Assembly (NCBI GenBank): GCA_954871525.1
Contig: OX940864.1
Location: 16,424,001 to 16,488,000, forward strand
DNA length: 64,000 nucleotides
Direction: 5' to 3'
Origin: Parietaria judaica
Taxonomy: Eukaryota; Streptophyta; Magnoliopsida; Rosales; Urticaceae
Each line of letters opens with the position of its first letter. Within the stretch, counting starts at the first letter, position 1. Below, piece after piece: positions 36,264 to 47,982 of the stretch. A program made the position numbers and the translations under genes. The notes beneath the pieces are model-generated. The model did not search any database. It was not told the DNA's origin and saw only the letters and a list, made by a program, of their open reading frames with translations.

Positions 36264-36875
36264 GTACTTTTCAGACTGGGCACGGGTTAACTTTTTTTGA
36301 CTGAGATCCGATTGACTTTTTTAGAGATCGGGTTGAATTTTTTTTACCGGGCTCGGGTTTCCTTTTAGGACCGATTTCAAGTTGACTTTTTTGTACCGGG
36401 CTCAGCTTGACTTTTTCGGACCGAACTCGAGTTGGCTATTTTGGACGGGCTCAGAGTTGATTTTTTTGGACCGACATTGGGTTGAAATTTTTGGATCGGG
36501 CCCGGTTGACTTTCTTGAGACCGGACGCGGGTTAACTTTTTCGGATCGTTTCGGAGTTGACTTTTTTGGATTGGGTCGACGTTGACTAATTTTCGGACCG
36601 GTCCTGTGTTGACTTTTTGAACCAGCTATGTGTTTAGTCAACCCGGGCCCGATCCAAAAAAGTCAACCCGGTCCTAGTTCTAAAAAGTCAACTTGGTCCC
36701 GGTTTGGTTTGACTTTTTTCACACCGGGTCCAATTTGACTTTTTCGGATCGGGTCTGGTTTGACTTTTTGGGTGGGGAGGGGTTGACTTTTTTGGGCCGG
36801 GCCCAGCTTGACTTATACGGACCAGGCCTGGGTTGAATTTTTTTGAACCGGGATCGGGTTGACTGTTTTCGGGCC
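36264..36875. repeat. Degenerate GGGTTGACTTTTTTGGACCG minisatellite
   Basis: About 20 diverged copies of a 26-28 bp unit. Those at about 36,630-36,700 are inverted (AAAAAAGTCAACCCGG) relative to the rest. Open frames across it are repeat artefacts. Confidence 0.85.
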
Positions 36876-37124
36876 CATTTTGAGGTCGTGTGTTTGAGTC
36901 CCACATTCTAAAAAAAAAAAATACAAATAATATTACGACGTTAGTGCCACGTGGTATAAAAGTGGACGCTTTTGACGGCCAGGTTAACAGTGTTAGCAAA
37001 ATGGACTGGTCACACCAATAAAACGTGGTTTAGGTACTTTTACCATTAGTTTTTTACTTTGGATACACAAAAGGCACTTTGACTAAGGTTTGAGTATTTT
37101 TGCCGCAATTAACCCTTTACTAAA

Positions 37125-39624
37125 TTTAAAATTGGATAATAGAATAAAATTTCTCTATTTTAAATCTCAATTTTATTAATGTATAAATCTACATTATATG
37201 TCATTACTTTTATTTTCTAAACAAAAAATTTCATTAACAATAATAAAGTGCAAGATTAGACCAATAAAACGTTAACGTAAACCAAGAATGACATCAAAAT
37301 AACATCCGATAAAATTCAATTAAAAAGTCTTGGCGACGCAATAATTATAGTACATTATTATAAAATATATTTTGAAAATTTTGAAAATCCAATATAAGTA
37401 TCATCAATGTTAATTATAATGTTAAGTATAATTATTGGAGTAAAATAACGTCAATAATAATTTGACCGTGAAATTTTGTTAACGTCGTCATAATTTGTTA
37501 TATTGAATCCATCTCTCAACAATTTTTTATTTTTATCAAATTTAGATATACTATTGTATTCTTAGATAGACATTTGGAACCAATATTTATGTTAACTTCA
37601 TTTTATATTATATGTTTCAAAATTTATTTGATTATTTTTTTGTACCCGCAATTTTTTTTATTATATTAAATAAAAATTGGGAATAATATTACATAATTAA
37701 ATTGCATGATTAATTTAATATCAATGTATATTTTCTCAGTAATAACCGATAACAAAATTATTTAATATAGCATTGCTTTCAACATCACCGCGCGATATCG
37801 GTCCACTACTTAGTCGATAACAAACAAATTCATCTATAATTTCGTAATATAAATTGTTAGAAGCCTCATTACGGAAAGAAAATGAGTAAATTGTAGCCAT
37901 ATGTATAGAGGATGAGGAACTAGAGGGAGTGAACACAAACACGTCTTTAACCAAAATAGAATAAAAGACACAATTCCATATAAATAAATAAATAAATCCC
38001 AAAAATCCAATTCTTAACCTTTATCCCTCAAAAGTCACATGCCACAAAAATACAATATACATCCCAATCTTAAGATCTATCACATTATTTTTCTTCATAC
38101 TTATAAATGAACAATATTTTGTATATTATCGCTTTGTGCATAACATGTATATAGACCTTATTTAAAATGATTGGTGCCTAATAAAATGCCTTAGACTGTT
38201 CGATTTTACGTGCATATAATATTAGAATATAGTGATATTTAAAGCCGTACAGAGTTGCGGTTTTCATATCAAAACCAAGAACTTTATTTTAATATCATCC
38301 GGGTATTCAATTTTTATTCAGTTTTAACTACTTTAGTTTATTTAGTAGTTTAATCAGTATCCGTTGAATCGGTTTTCGATAAAAATAATAAAAATCAATT
38401 ACAAGTTTCACTGCTACAATGGTCAATGAGTAAGGGTGTACTAATGAGTAAATTAAAAATATGTAAATGCATATTGTCATTATTAAGTTTTACGTACAAA
38501 TATTTTATGAAACAATAACATTGTATGATATAATTATATTTGTATTGATGTATTCATTGTATATAATGTATAATAATAAATCGCTGTCTTGAGAGCCGAT
38601 AATAAACCAAGATACAAAAATCACATTCTCAGACTTCAATGATGTATTGAAATGAAAAGAAAAGAAAAGAAAAGAAAGCCTCGCGTGTTGAAGATACTAG
38701 GCTATTATTACTGCACTCATAATTCTGCTATTATGAGTATAAAATGGGAACATTTCATTAACTAGTAACACGTAGAAGAAGCTCGAAATCTATCAACGAA
38801 TGTTCCTAATTTCAAAAAATAGTAACGTTTATTGTTTGCGTTCCAAAATACTCATATAATTTTATATAAAAGGTAAATACTCTTATTTTAAGACCACAAA
38901 TTGTTTTTTACCATTTCTCTATTTCCTTCAGGTACATATTATATTACTGTTTCCCAATCAGGCAGTACCCACACGTTGAACCGGGGGGACTGGATATGGC
39001 GTCCTTCGTGTTTTTCCCACAATAGAAAACAAGAATCCCACTGGGAGTGGTAAGCTTACTTAAAATGATCATGGGTTAAACGAGGGCTAATCCATGAAAG
39101 ACTATTAACCTAATATTTATTGAGGGTTTTAATCTGATTACTTAGTAATCATGATCCAGATATCTAAAGTCTAATAACTAAACTATCTAGCTCAATCAAA
39201 TTAATAAAAGACTTTGAACTCATATTTAAATCCATTTTACTACGAATTCCTACTTAAATGTGTTACGTGATTTTAAAGGATTACACATAATCCTTTATTT
39301 TTTATAAAACAATAAAGTTTAGTCATTAAAAAAAAACTAATCAGCACATATTATATAAAACACATTTGATGAACTTTAATTCTAATTAGCATTGTGAAAA
39401 TTAGATTTTTTGCATTATTCTTAATTAAACAATTTAAAATAATATTGCAACGATATAATGCTTTGCATAATCCTAACAATTAATTCATAAAACAATTTAG
39501 AAATAAAAAAAAAATTAAATGTACTTTTACAAAAATATAATTTAGGACTATGAATTAAATAAAAGCATTTCAATAAACTAGATCTTAGAGAAAAACAATT
39601 GCAAATCAGGCTTACAAATTTAAA
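37125..39624. other. AT-rich intergenic DNA
   Basis: No gene was seen. 37,217-37,351 is related to 60,971-61,084 (shared dispersed repeat). 38,650-38,680 is an (AAAAG)n run. Confidence 0.5.
37217..37351. repeat. Dispersed repeat, copy 1
   Basis: Shares AACAAAAAATTTCATTAACA, GAATGACATCAAAATAACAT and AAAAAGTCTTGGCGACG with 60,971-61,084, in the same orientation. Confidence 0.85.
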
Positions 39625-39629
39625 ACTAG

Positions 39630-40594
39630 TGTTGACGTGGTTTCGCACACCAACAGTCACGTGAGTGGTGAATGGGATTTTGATTTGAAGATGCTAAGAA
39701 TTTTGTGGATCCTGACCTCCGCGTTGTCAATACTTTCGATAATAACAAAAAGATTAGAAATAAGACAAAACACAAAAGGTTTTTTTAGAGAGGTTCGTCC
39801 CAATGCGGTAGTTGACTACGTCCTCTGTAAGTTTATTGCTTAAAAAGAGAGATCAACCAAAACCACAAGCCAATTCCGAGTTGATCGAAAATGAAAGAAA
39901 CACTTTGAAATTACAAATCTCACACTCTTTTCTCTCGAAGTAAATGCTTGCGTGCGTATGATAGGGCTGTCTCCTTGCTTTTATAGGCCTCTGATTTATG
40001 CCCGTTGGAAATATACGTTGATAATGGCTTCGAGTTCGGAGCTTGACTTGTTGTCGAGCTGACACGTGGGCCACGTTCTGAGAGAATTACGCAGTGGTGG
40101 ATTTTGACTTAACGTCGTGGGGGTTTGAATTTGGATCGTGACGATCTTCCTGGTCGGGCTCTAAAGGTTTGAATCGAGGTTGTTGACTTGGTCTGCTCGT
40201 GCTCGGATTCTTCATGACAATCTCTACCCGGGACGAACTTTGAGTTATTCAGGTCGTTGGCCTTGATGGTACTTGGATTTTAACCAAGTGTTGTTCTTGC
40301 CTGAGTTGGTGTAGTTATTGAGCTCTGCTCGGGATTTCACCCTTTAGAAGCTCTCAGCTTGCATCTCTTTTGAGCAATCTCTGCTCGAGATGAGCTTCTG
40401 CCCTTTAGGCCTTTTGACTCTGTTCGGGCCCTAACACATTTAAGTGTTTATTGGGCCTCTGGGCTATGTATTTCACAAGCCCAAATGTGTGAATACTCAA
40501 TTATATTCATAACTTTTGGTCTTAATTTACATGAATCGTAAATTTAATTAATGACCTCATTATTCCGATTAAGGAACGAATTTGCACATCAACA
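39630..40594 (-). mobile_element. Solo LTR, copia-like (965 bp)
   Basis: The ends are TGTTGACGTGG and TTTGCACATCAACA (TG...CA), with an exact 5-bp duplication ACTAG (39625-39629 and 40595-40599). Read on the minus strand, a TATA box CCTATAAAAGC (about 39,980) is followed about 145 bp later by an AATAAA signal (about 39,835), marking U3 and R. No coding sequence adjoins, so it is a solo LTR. The copia assignment is inferred from size and layout. Confidence 0.88.
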
Positions 40595-40599
40595 ACTAG

Positions 40600-40984
40600 A
40601 TTTTCAAAATCCTGATAATTATTTTTTCCGCTAATAAACCATGTATAATTTCTTCTACATTTGCCACTGAACTGAAAGTTACCGCACAGGAAATACACAT
40701 TACATTACATTGCATTGCGTGTAATGTATAGTGACCAACGAACGACACACACATATCATCATCGCCGTGTAGAGAAACGACAGGTAAATAAATCATTGGG
40801 GGGCAATTCGGGTATTTCCGCTATATTATATTTTGTTTTATCGGAATAAAATCTAGTATTCATTGGGTAGTATATAAAGGAGAGAGCATTGAAAAAACCC
40901 CAATTTCAATCGCAAACCCTCTCTCCCTCTAAAACCTTATCTCTCTCCATTTCCAAACGCCATAACCATATCCTCTCCACCGCC
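40600..40984 (+). promoter_or_regulatory. TOC159 promoter and leader
   Basis: TATATAAAGG at 40871-40880 is a good TATA box, 105-115 bp upstream of the start codon. The leader is rich in CTCTCTC and CCAAA. A TTG-initiated extension of the frame to 40,889 is not a plausible start. Confidence 0.75.
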
Positions 40985-43900
40985 ATGGACGACCACCTCT
41001 CTCTCTCCGAAGCTTCGCCGGAGCCGCAACTCTCTCCCGACTCTCCAGGTTCTTCTTCTTCGTCATCCTCCTCTTCCTCGTCATCCTCCTCTTCCGCAGC
41101 TTCCTTTTCCTTCCGCAATCCCCAGGCCACGGATGAAGCTCCCAAGCCGGACGACGAGGCTCGCGTCGGCTCTGCTGACGGTGCTGAGTCCGAGAATGAA
41201 GGGTTTGTGAGCGGGGAGGAGGATTTCGAGCCGGCGTTCGTCGGAACCCGGATTAGTGACGTTGTTTCGAGCAGCGGAGGCGGAGCGTTTGTCGCTCCAC
41301 CTGCGGAGCTGCCGAGGAGCGACAGCCTGAGGCCAATTGCGAAAGTTTCGAGTGACGACGATGACGACGGTGGCGATGGCGATGCTGATGATGATTATGC
41401 TTTCGCTGGTTCGGCTAAGGACGTTGGTGTTGGCGAATTGGTGAAGGATAATGGTGTAGGTGATGTTGAAGGAGGTGTTGCGGATGTGTTAGGGACTGAA
41501 ACATCCGAAACTGTGGTTTCTGTTGTGAGGGAAAGCGAGGATTTCGATGGAAATGTGAGCGAGGTGGTTGAGGAGAGTGTGGCTGTGAGTGACAGGGACT
41601 GTCTCGCCGGAGAGGACTTGGTGGTTGAAAAGAGTGTGGCTGCGGATGACAGAGCTGGTTTCGCCGGAGAGGACTCAGTGGTTGAAAAGAGTTTGGCTGC
41701 GGATGACAGGGCCGGTTTCGCCGGAGAGGACTCAGTGGTTGAAAAGAGTGTGGCTGCGGATGACAGGGACGGTTTCACTGGAAAAGACTCTGTGGTGGAG
41801 ACGGTGCAGGTTGAGGTGTCGAATTCCGGAGTGGCTGTTGTTGGGGATTCGGAAGACGGAACTGCGGTTTTTGAGATTGAGGGCAGTAAGATTCCTACTG
41901 TCGAGGGCGTCGAGCTTGCCAACGAATTCGATGCGTTTCAGTTGGTTGGTTCAAAGTCGTTGTTGCCTTTGGATTCAGAGCTTACTGCGACTGTTGTGGA
42001 GGAGTCTAAGGACGAAGGCGTTGTCGAAGGCGAGACTGTCGTTGCCAGTTCCGAGAAGGTTGTTTCGAAGGACTTGGTAGGAGGTGAGGTTGACAGTGAA
42101 GACGCTGGTTCGGCGGTGAAGCTGAGCAGTAAAGATGTAGTTTTGGTGGGTGATAGCGACGGAACTTCTTTGGCGAATGGAGTCTCTGATTCGAAACCGC
42201 TAGATAACGGAGAGAGCGGTGCAGATACTCTGCAAGTGGATGATTTGGGATCTACCGTGCCCGTTTCCGCTGAACCGGAACTGACATCGAGCCGAGAGAT
42301 AGTTCTAGAAGATGAAGAAGGTACTGTCAGTGGCTCTGATACGGAGGAGGAGACCGAGGGTGCCGACTATGGAAAAGCTGCTAAGAAATTCTTCGAAGGA
42401 ATTGATAGCTCTCCTGATAATTCTCAGAGGATTGACGGGCAGATTGTGACAGACTCCGACGAAGACGCCGACACCGACGAGGAGGAAGGCGGCGGCAAGG
42501 AGCTATTTGACTCTGCTGCACTGGCGGCTCTCTTGAAAGCCGCCACAGGTGCTTCATCGGATGGTGGCAACGTGACAATCACTAGTGCAGATGGATCCAG
42601 GCTCTTCTCCATGGAGCGGCCGGCCGGTTTGGGCTCGGGCTCATCACTCCCAAAGTTCACAGCTCGGCCGAGCCATTCTTCCCTGTTCGCTCCCTCGAAT
42701 TCCATGGTCGCTGCAGCCGCTGAGGAAAGCTTGACCGAGGAGGATATGAAGAGGCTGGAGAAGTTCCAACAGTTGAGAGTGAAGTACTTGAGACTGGTGA
42801 ACAGACTAGGTGTTTCCATTGAAGAGACGATATCAAGGCAGGTTCTGTACCGCTTGGCACTTGTTGCGGGACGGGTCAATGCCCGGGAATTCAGCATCGA
42901 AGCTGCAAAGGCAACCGCTCTCCAGCTCGAAGCGGAGGCGAGAGATAATTTGGACTTCTCTCTCAGCATACTGGTTCTGGGAAAGTCAGGCGTGGGGAAG
43001 AGCTCCACTATCAATTCCATTTTCGGAGAAGAGAGGACCCCAATCTACGCCTTTGGACCATCCACAACAGCGGTGAAGGAGATCGTCGGAACCGTGGATG
43101 GTGTCAAGATCAGGGTTTTTGACACCCCCGGTCTCAAATCTGCTGCCATGGAGCAGAATTACAATCGCAAGGTTTTGGCTTCCGTGAAGAGTGCCACAAA
43201 GAAATGTCCTCCTGACATCATCCTCTATGTGGATCGGCTCGACACCCAAAGCCGGGACCTCAACGATCTGCCGATGCTGAGATCGATCACCTCTGCGCTC
43301 GGCCCTTCAATCTGGCGAAGCAGCATAGTCAGTCTGACCCACGCCGCGTCGTCTCCTCCCGATGGTCCCACCGGTTTGCCACTGAACTACGAGCTGTTTG
43401 TCGCTCAGCGCTCGCAGATTGTTCAGCAGTCCATAGGCCAAGCTGTTGGTGATCTGAGGGTTATGAGCCCAAGCTTGATGAATCCTGTTACCCTCGTCGA
43501 GAACCACCCCTCTTGCCGGAAAAATCGGGACGGCCAGAAAGTCCTTCCCAACGGTCAGACCTGGAGATCCCACCTCTTACACATCTGTTACTCCATGAAG
43601 ATCCTCGCCGAGGCGAGCAACTTTTCAAAGCCTCAGGAGGCACTGGACAGTAGAAAGCTTTTCGGTTTCCGGGTCCGCTCACCTCCGCTCCCGCTCCTCC
43701 TCTCGTGGCTCCTCCAGTCCCGCACGCACCCGAAACTCGCAGCCGATCAAGGTGGCGAGAATGGCGATTCCGACGTCGACCTCGACGACCTTTCTGACTC
43801 CGATGGAGAGGAGGACAACGAGTTTGACCAGCTTCCCCCGTTCAAGCCACTGAGAAAAACCCAGCTTGCGAAGCTCACCAAAGACCAGAAGAAGGCTTAC

Positions 43901-44893
43901 TTGGAGGAATACGATTACCGGGTGAAGCTCCTCCAGAAGAAACAATGGAGGGAAGAGCTGAAACGGATGAAAGAGATGAAAAAGAACAACGGTAAGCCTC
44001 GCCTTGGCGCTGATGAGTACGAAGACGACCTCGAGAATGGAGCGCCGGCCGCCGTCCCTGTAGCCTTGCCCGACATGGTTCTCCCGCCATCATTTGATGG
44101 CGACAGCCCGGCGTACCGGTACCGTTTCCTCGAGCCGACGTCCCAATTCTTGGCTCGTCCCGTGCTGGACACCCACGGGTGGGACCATGATTGTGGCTAC
44201 GACGGTGTCAATATCGAGCACAGCCTGGCGCTCGCCAGCCGCTTCCCCGGCGCAGTCGCCGTCCAGATCACCAAAGACAAGAAAGAATTTAACATCCACG
44301 TGGACTCCTCTGTGGCGGCCAAGCATGGCGAGAGCGGGTCCACCATGGCCGGTTTCGACATCCAGAATATGGGGAAGCAGCTAGCCTACGTCGTCCGGGG
44401 TGAGACCAAGTTCCGAAGTTTCCGGAAGAACCGCACCGCCGTCGGCGCCTCCGTCACGTTCCTCGGCGAGAACGTCACGCCAGGGATCAAGATCGAGGAT
44501 CAGATTGCTATCGGAAAGAACGTCGTCCTCATAGGGTCCACCGCAATGGTCAAGTCTCAGAGCGAGTCGGCTTACGGAGCGAATCTGGAGGTCCGGCTCC
44601 GGGAGTCGGATTTCCCGGTTGGGCAAGACCAGTGCTCGCTCGGGCTCTCGCTGGTGAAGTGGCGGGGTGATTTGGCTCTGGGCGCGAATTTCCAGGCCGG
44701 GTTTTCGGTGGGCCGAAGCTACAAAGTGGCAGTCCGAACGGGACTGAACAACAAGATGAGCGGCCAGATTTCGATCCGGACGAGCAGCTCGGAGCAACTG
44801 CAGATCGCGCTCGTGGCTCTTCTTCCGATTGTGAAGAGCATCTGCAAGATTCTATGGCCCGCCGCGGGAGGGGACGGCTACTCCATGTACTAG
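40985..44893 (+). CDS. TOC159: TOC159-type chloroplast preprotein receptor GTPase
   Basis: A receptor in the outer chloroplast envelope that binds transit peptides and, with TOC33/34 and TOC75, starts import of (mainly photosynthetic) precursors. Single exon, 1302 residues from the first ATG (MDDHLSLSEASPEPQLS). The acidic A domain (about 1-600) is rich in Ser, Asp and Glu, with a poly-Ser run near residue 20 and four 19-residue repeats. The G domain (about 650-910) has the P-loop GKSGVGKSS at residue 666, the switch FDTPGLKSAAMEQNYNRKVL, and SIVSLTHAASSPPDGPTGLP. The M domain (about 1000-1302) has QLPPFKPLRKTQLAKL, a charged helix (EEYDYRVKLLQKKQWREELK) and the beta-rich C-terminal anchor ending YSMY. 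Length lies between the TOC132 and TOC159 sizes I recall (about 1200 and 1500), and the A domain favours TOC159. A poly(A)-signal AATAAA lies at about 45,058. Confidence 0.95.
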   Translation: MDDHLSLSEASPEPQLSPDSPGSSSSSSSSSSSSSSSAASFSFRNPQATDEAPKPDDEARVGSADGAESENEGFVSGEEDFEPAFVGTRISDVVSSSGGGAFVAPPAELPRSDSLRPIAKVSSDDDDDGGDGDADDDYAFAGSAKDVGVGELVKDNGVGDVEGGVADVLGTETSETVVSVVRESEDFDGNVSEVVEESVAVSDRDCLAGEDLVVEKSVAADDRAGFAGEDSVVEKSLAADDRAGFAGEDSVVEKSVAADDRDGFTGKDSVVETVQVEVSNSGVAVVGDSEDGTAVFEIEGSKIPTVEGVELANEFDAFQLVGSKSLLPLDSELTATVVEESKDEGVVEGETVVASSEKVVSKDLVGGEVDSEDAGSAVKLSSKDVVLVGDSDGTSLANGVSDSKPLDNGESGADTLQVDDLGSTVPVSAEPELTSSREIVLEDEEGTVSGSDTEEETEGADYGKAAKKFFEGIDSSPDNSQRIDGQIVTDSDEDADTDEEEGGGKELFDSAALAALLKAATGASSDGGNVTITSADGSRLFSMERPAGLGSGSSLPKFTARPSHSSLFAPSNSMVAAAAEESLTEEDMKRLEKFQQLRVKYLRLVNRLGVSIEETISRQVLYRLALVAGRVNAREFSIEAAKATALQLEAEARDNLDFSLSILVLGKSGVGKSSTINSIFGEERTPIYAFGPSTTAVKEIVGTVDGVKIRVFDTPGLKSAAMEQNYNRKVLASVKSATKKCPPDIILYVDRLDTQSRDLNDLPMLRSITSALGPSIWRSSIVSLTHAASSPPDGPTGLPLNYELFVAQRSQIVQQSIGQAVGDLRVMSPSLMNPVTLVENHPSCRKNRDGQKVLPNGQTWRSHLLHICYSMKILAEASNFSKPQEALDSRKLFGFRVRSPPLPLLLSWLLQSRTHPKLAADQGGENGDSDVDLDDLSDSDGEEDNEFDQLPPFKPLRKTQLAKLTKDQKKAYLEEYDYRVKLLQKKQWREELKRMKEMKKNNGKPRLGADEYEDDLENGAPAAVPVALPDMVLPPSFDGDSPAYRYRFLEPTSQFLARPVLDTHGWDHDCGYDGVNIEHSLALASRFPGAVAVQITKDKKEFNIHVDSSVAAKHGESGSTMAGFDIQNMGKQLAYVVRGETKFRSFRKNRTAVGASVTFLGENVTPGIKIEDQIAIGKNVVLIGSTAMVKSQSESAYGANLEVRLRESDFPVGQDQCSLGLSLVKWRGDLALGANFQAGFSVGRSYKVAVRTGLNNKMSGQISIRTSSSEQLQIALVALLPIVKSICKILWPAAGGDGYSMY
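41591..41818 (+). repeat. Four 57-bp repeats in the TOC159 A domain
   Basis: GACAGGGAC-type units begin at 41,591, 41,648, 41,705 and 41,762, exactly 57 bp apart. They encode DDRAGFAGEDSVVEKSVAA variants and keep frame. Confidence 0.95.
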
Positions 44894-45383
44894 AGTAGGC
44901 AGCTCTCTCGCTCTGCTCTGCTTTTTTGTCGTTTATTTGCGATTCCTGTCTGTTGTTTGAAGTTTCTGTTGTTGATTTGGTTAGGTCTTTTTCATGATAT
45001 AAAACGAGCGGTGAAATTTATTTGGAAATGAGATGGAACCTCGAGGGCCTGCAATGCAATAAATGTCTTTGCTATTTTGATTCCCAAGATCCAATCCAAT
45101 CATTGTTGAATCTTTGTCGTAAAATCTTGTTCAGAGGCAAGGCTACTTTGGGTATGTCTTTTTTAAGTCCTCATGTAAAAATGTTTTGGGATTAGGACTA
45201 AAATATTATGTGTTATCAGACAGAAGGAATAAGGTTCATATCCTAGATTGGTCTTTATGTTGTATTTCAGATTACAATAATAGGATCAAAGTCAGAGTTA
45301 AATGCTTAGTCCCAACTCTGTTTGCCATCACTTTTAGTGTTTAAGTTGTTTTTATTTTTAAAATCAATTTGTTAATTTTAGTC

Positions 45384-45429
<46 letters not shown>

Positions 45430-47557
45430 GGAGGAACTACAAGATGATTTGCACACAATATAATTAAAAAATTGAGATTTTCCTTTTTTCTTATGTGAAG
45501 AAGAACGTATAGCCATGTAAAATCAATGTGTTAGAGATATTCTTTTTTGTAGAATTTTGTGTTTTTTTAATAATAAAAAGTGATTACTCATTGATCACCA
45601 AGAAAATGAAATGAAGGGAGTTGTAGATATAAATACAATATTTAATTATCAATTAAATCTATATATATAGATATTATATAAGTAAAATCTTCAACAGATG
45701 ACATGACATCTTATGGAAGAACGATGGAAGTCCAATTTTCTCAGATTTTGTATTTATTTTTTCAATCTAAAAACAACATTACCTCACTAATTTCATAATT
45801 GAAGAGTGGTGCATGTACGTATTCGTATTATGAATGAGAAATATAACGTTAACTTTACAGAAAAAGAAAACTCTTTGGCTATTCCCTCATTAATAACGTT
45901 TTTATAGGTGACGTTTCATGTATCTCTATAAATTCCGTAAAACCAACCTCTCTCGTGGCCACTATGCCTCATTTCTCTCGCACTGTTCTCCGGTGATTCA
46001 TCTCCCGGCGCGCCGCAATCATCTCACGAAGACTGCGACACTCAAATTTATTTTTCTCATTTAATAGCCAATCTTCAACCTCGGGTAAAATCCATCTTCA
46101 ATATGTAAATAATTTGATTTATTCGAATCTATGTTTTACTGTGTTGGATTTTAGTGTTGTGTCTGTGAATTTTTGTGTTTCACCGGCCCTTGCCGGACCT
46201 TTGTTCGTCGGTCCTCGCCTCTCGCCCTGATTCCATCACCTGATCTGAGTTGAGCGGCCTTCCAGACCTCAGTTATGCAATATGAATATATGTATATTTA
46301 ATCTTTCATTTCGTTATGCGCGTTTTACATGTTCGTGAGCTCGACCGTTGCTTTGAACTTCAGGTAGTTACAATATTTTGGTAGACGCTAAAGGTTTGCA
46401 CTTTTTTTTTTCAGACTGTAAGTTTTGAAGAAACATTATTTTTGCAGTAACAAACATTTTTCGCATTCATTTTTAGGGTGTAAATTTAAATTTTCAGTTT
46501 TTTATGTGGTGAATACTAATACCATTTTTTAACCTTCACTAACCTCTTTCTTACTCTTTGATTGATCTCGCCGCGGCACCAATTAGTGAGTTCCATCGTG
46601 CAAAGTCCTCCCCGACGGAGGCAATCGGTTCTGCCGAGTAACACAGGCTCATGGCTCAAGGATTCTTATTTGCCTTTTTCGTTCCAATTCGTAATATCAC
46701 AGGCTCATAGGATTCTTAGACAAATTTATACCGCCGCTCTGTTTTTAGATTCATTGTCACCAATCCATATTTAGATGTAGTTAGTACTTTTTGTTGATTG
46801 AAAATTCATATCTATTATTTTTGTGTATTTTGCTCTCGCAAATTTAGTCGTGAATTTTAGTATCCGTTTATGCGGGGTAAATAATCAGTCCTTGATAGAG
46901 TTTCATAATGTGATTTTTTTGTTCAGTGTTCTTTTAGAGAGAGTGGAGACATGTCATCTGAACTTTTCTTCTAACCGGTGATTGACGATGCTACATGTAG
47001 GTTATGCTTGAAGGCAGTTCAAAAGGAACCTTGGAATTCTTCAGCGGGAAACCAAGATCCAGGAATGAAGTTAAGGAATATGAATTTTTCCGGTCCCGTT
47101 GCGGTTCAAGCTCTAATGTGGTTGGTGTCTCATCTTCTGTACTTTACGATATGGTGTCGCAAAAGAATTTCGCCATATGTGGTTGTATTGTATGCAGCCT
47201 CAAATATTACAACGTGAAAAAATAGCAGCCAATATTTCTGATGCCAATGGCAGCCATTGACACAAACATCACAATTTTTATTTTATTTTTTAATTTTTTT
47301 TATAAACTGCTTTTAATCTTTTATCTCTAATAAAAGGTAATCGAGCTTCATATATATTAATTATCTTTCAACTTTGGCGTTCAAGGGTCTAAAGTTATAT
47401 TGCAAGAGTTTTGTAGGGGAATTTATTAAAAGTTTGTCTATGACGTTCGACCAACAATTAGTATCGATCCCTTTTTTTTTTATTATTTCAAATTGATGGG
47501 CTTTTCGTGATAATATATGTTTGATGGGCTTTTCACGAGTTACAAATGAAATCGTAA
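44894..47557. other. TOC159 3' region, then repeat-derived DNA
   Basis: 44,894-45,100 is the likely 3' untranslated region. 45,382-45,450 (TCTAAATATA...TATTAAAAGGAGGAACTAC) resembles a degenerate Helitron 5' end. 45,880-47,220 is less AT-rich, with a TATAAA at about 45,930 and short open frames at 46,562-46,774 and 46,978-47,225 that I do not recognise. It may be a captured or decayed gene. Confidence 0.45.
45389..45423. repeat. (TA)n microsatellite
   Basis: TA run within a Helitron-like 5' end. Confidence 0.85.
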
Positions 47558-47936
47558 TCTATATATATATAAAAGGAGGAACTCACAAGTGATGTGGCAC
47601 AATAACATTTAAGCATTCACAATTTCTTTTTTCTAAGAGGTTCAAGATAGTGTAATGAAGTAGAATCAAAGGATTCACATTTTCTATTTTATGAGAATTT
47701 TGAATTTTTTTACATATATAATTATTGTTCATTGATGACATAATTAAATAAAAGTAACGTGAACATATTAGAAACATCACATATACAGAATTTGAAGGAG
47801 CACTATATTGATGGTATTTATTAATGGAACGTATATAATTAAGTATTGTGTTGATCAATATAAAAAGTCACTATATATATGTATACACAATCTCATAGAT
47901 TGCAGTGCACACCAAAAATGAATTTTCTTTACCGTG

Positions 47937-47982
<46 letters not shown>

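Larger units (their letters stand above)
35988..37115. mobile_element. MULE-type element with inner minisatellite (1128 bp)
   Basis: The left end GGATTAATTACGGCGAAAAA and the complement of the right end, GGGTTAATTGCGGCAAAAAT, are related to each other and to the element at 32,979. Flanks ATTACTGAA (35979-35987) and TTTACTAAA (37116-37124) form a 9-bp duplication with two changes. The interior holds the GACTTTTT minisatellite and tRNA-like boxes. Confidence 0.8.

Noticed and set aside
36382..36999. Overlapping open frames on both strands over the GACTTTTT repeats
   Set aside because: They follow the minisatellite period, have no family features and change frame with each unit.
40889..40984. 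N-terminal extension of TOC159 (KKPQFQSQ...)
   Set aside because: It begins at TTG only about 10 bp after the TATA box. The first ATG at 40,985 is the sensible start.
41395..41922. 175-codon minus-strand frame in TOC159
   Set aside because: Antisense shadow of the repeated acidic domain, without any domain of its own.
45655..45720. Second Helitron 5' end (TCTATATATATAGATATT)
   Set aside because: Only a TA-rich TC start; no matching 3' hairpin could be paired with it.
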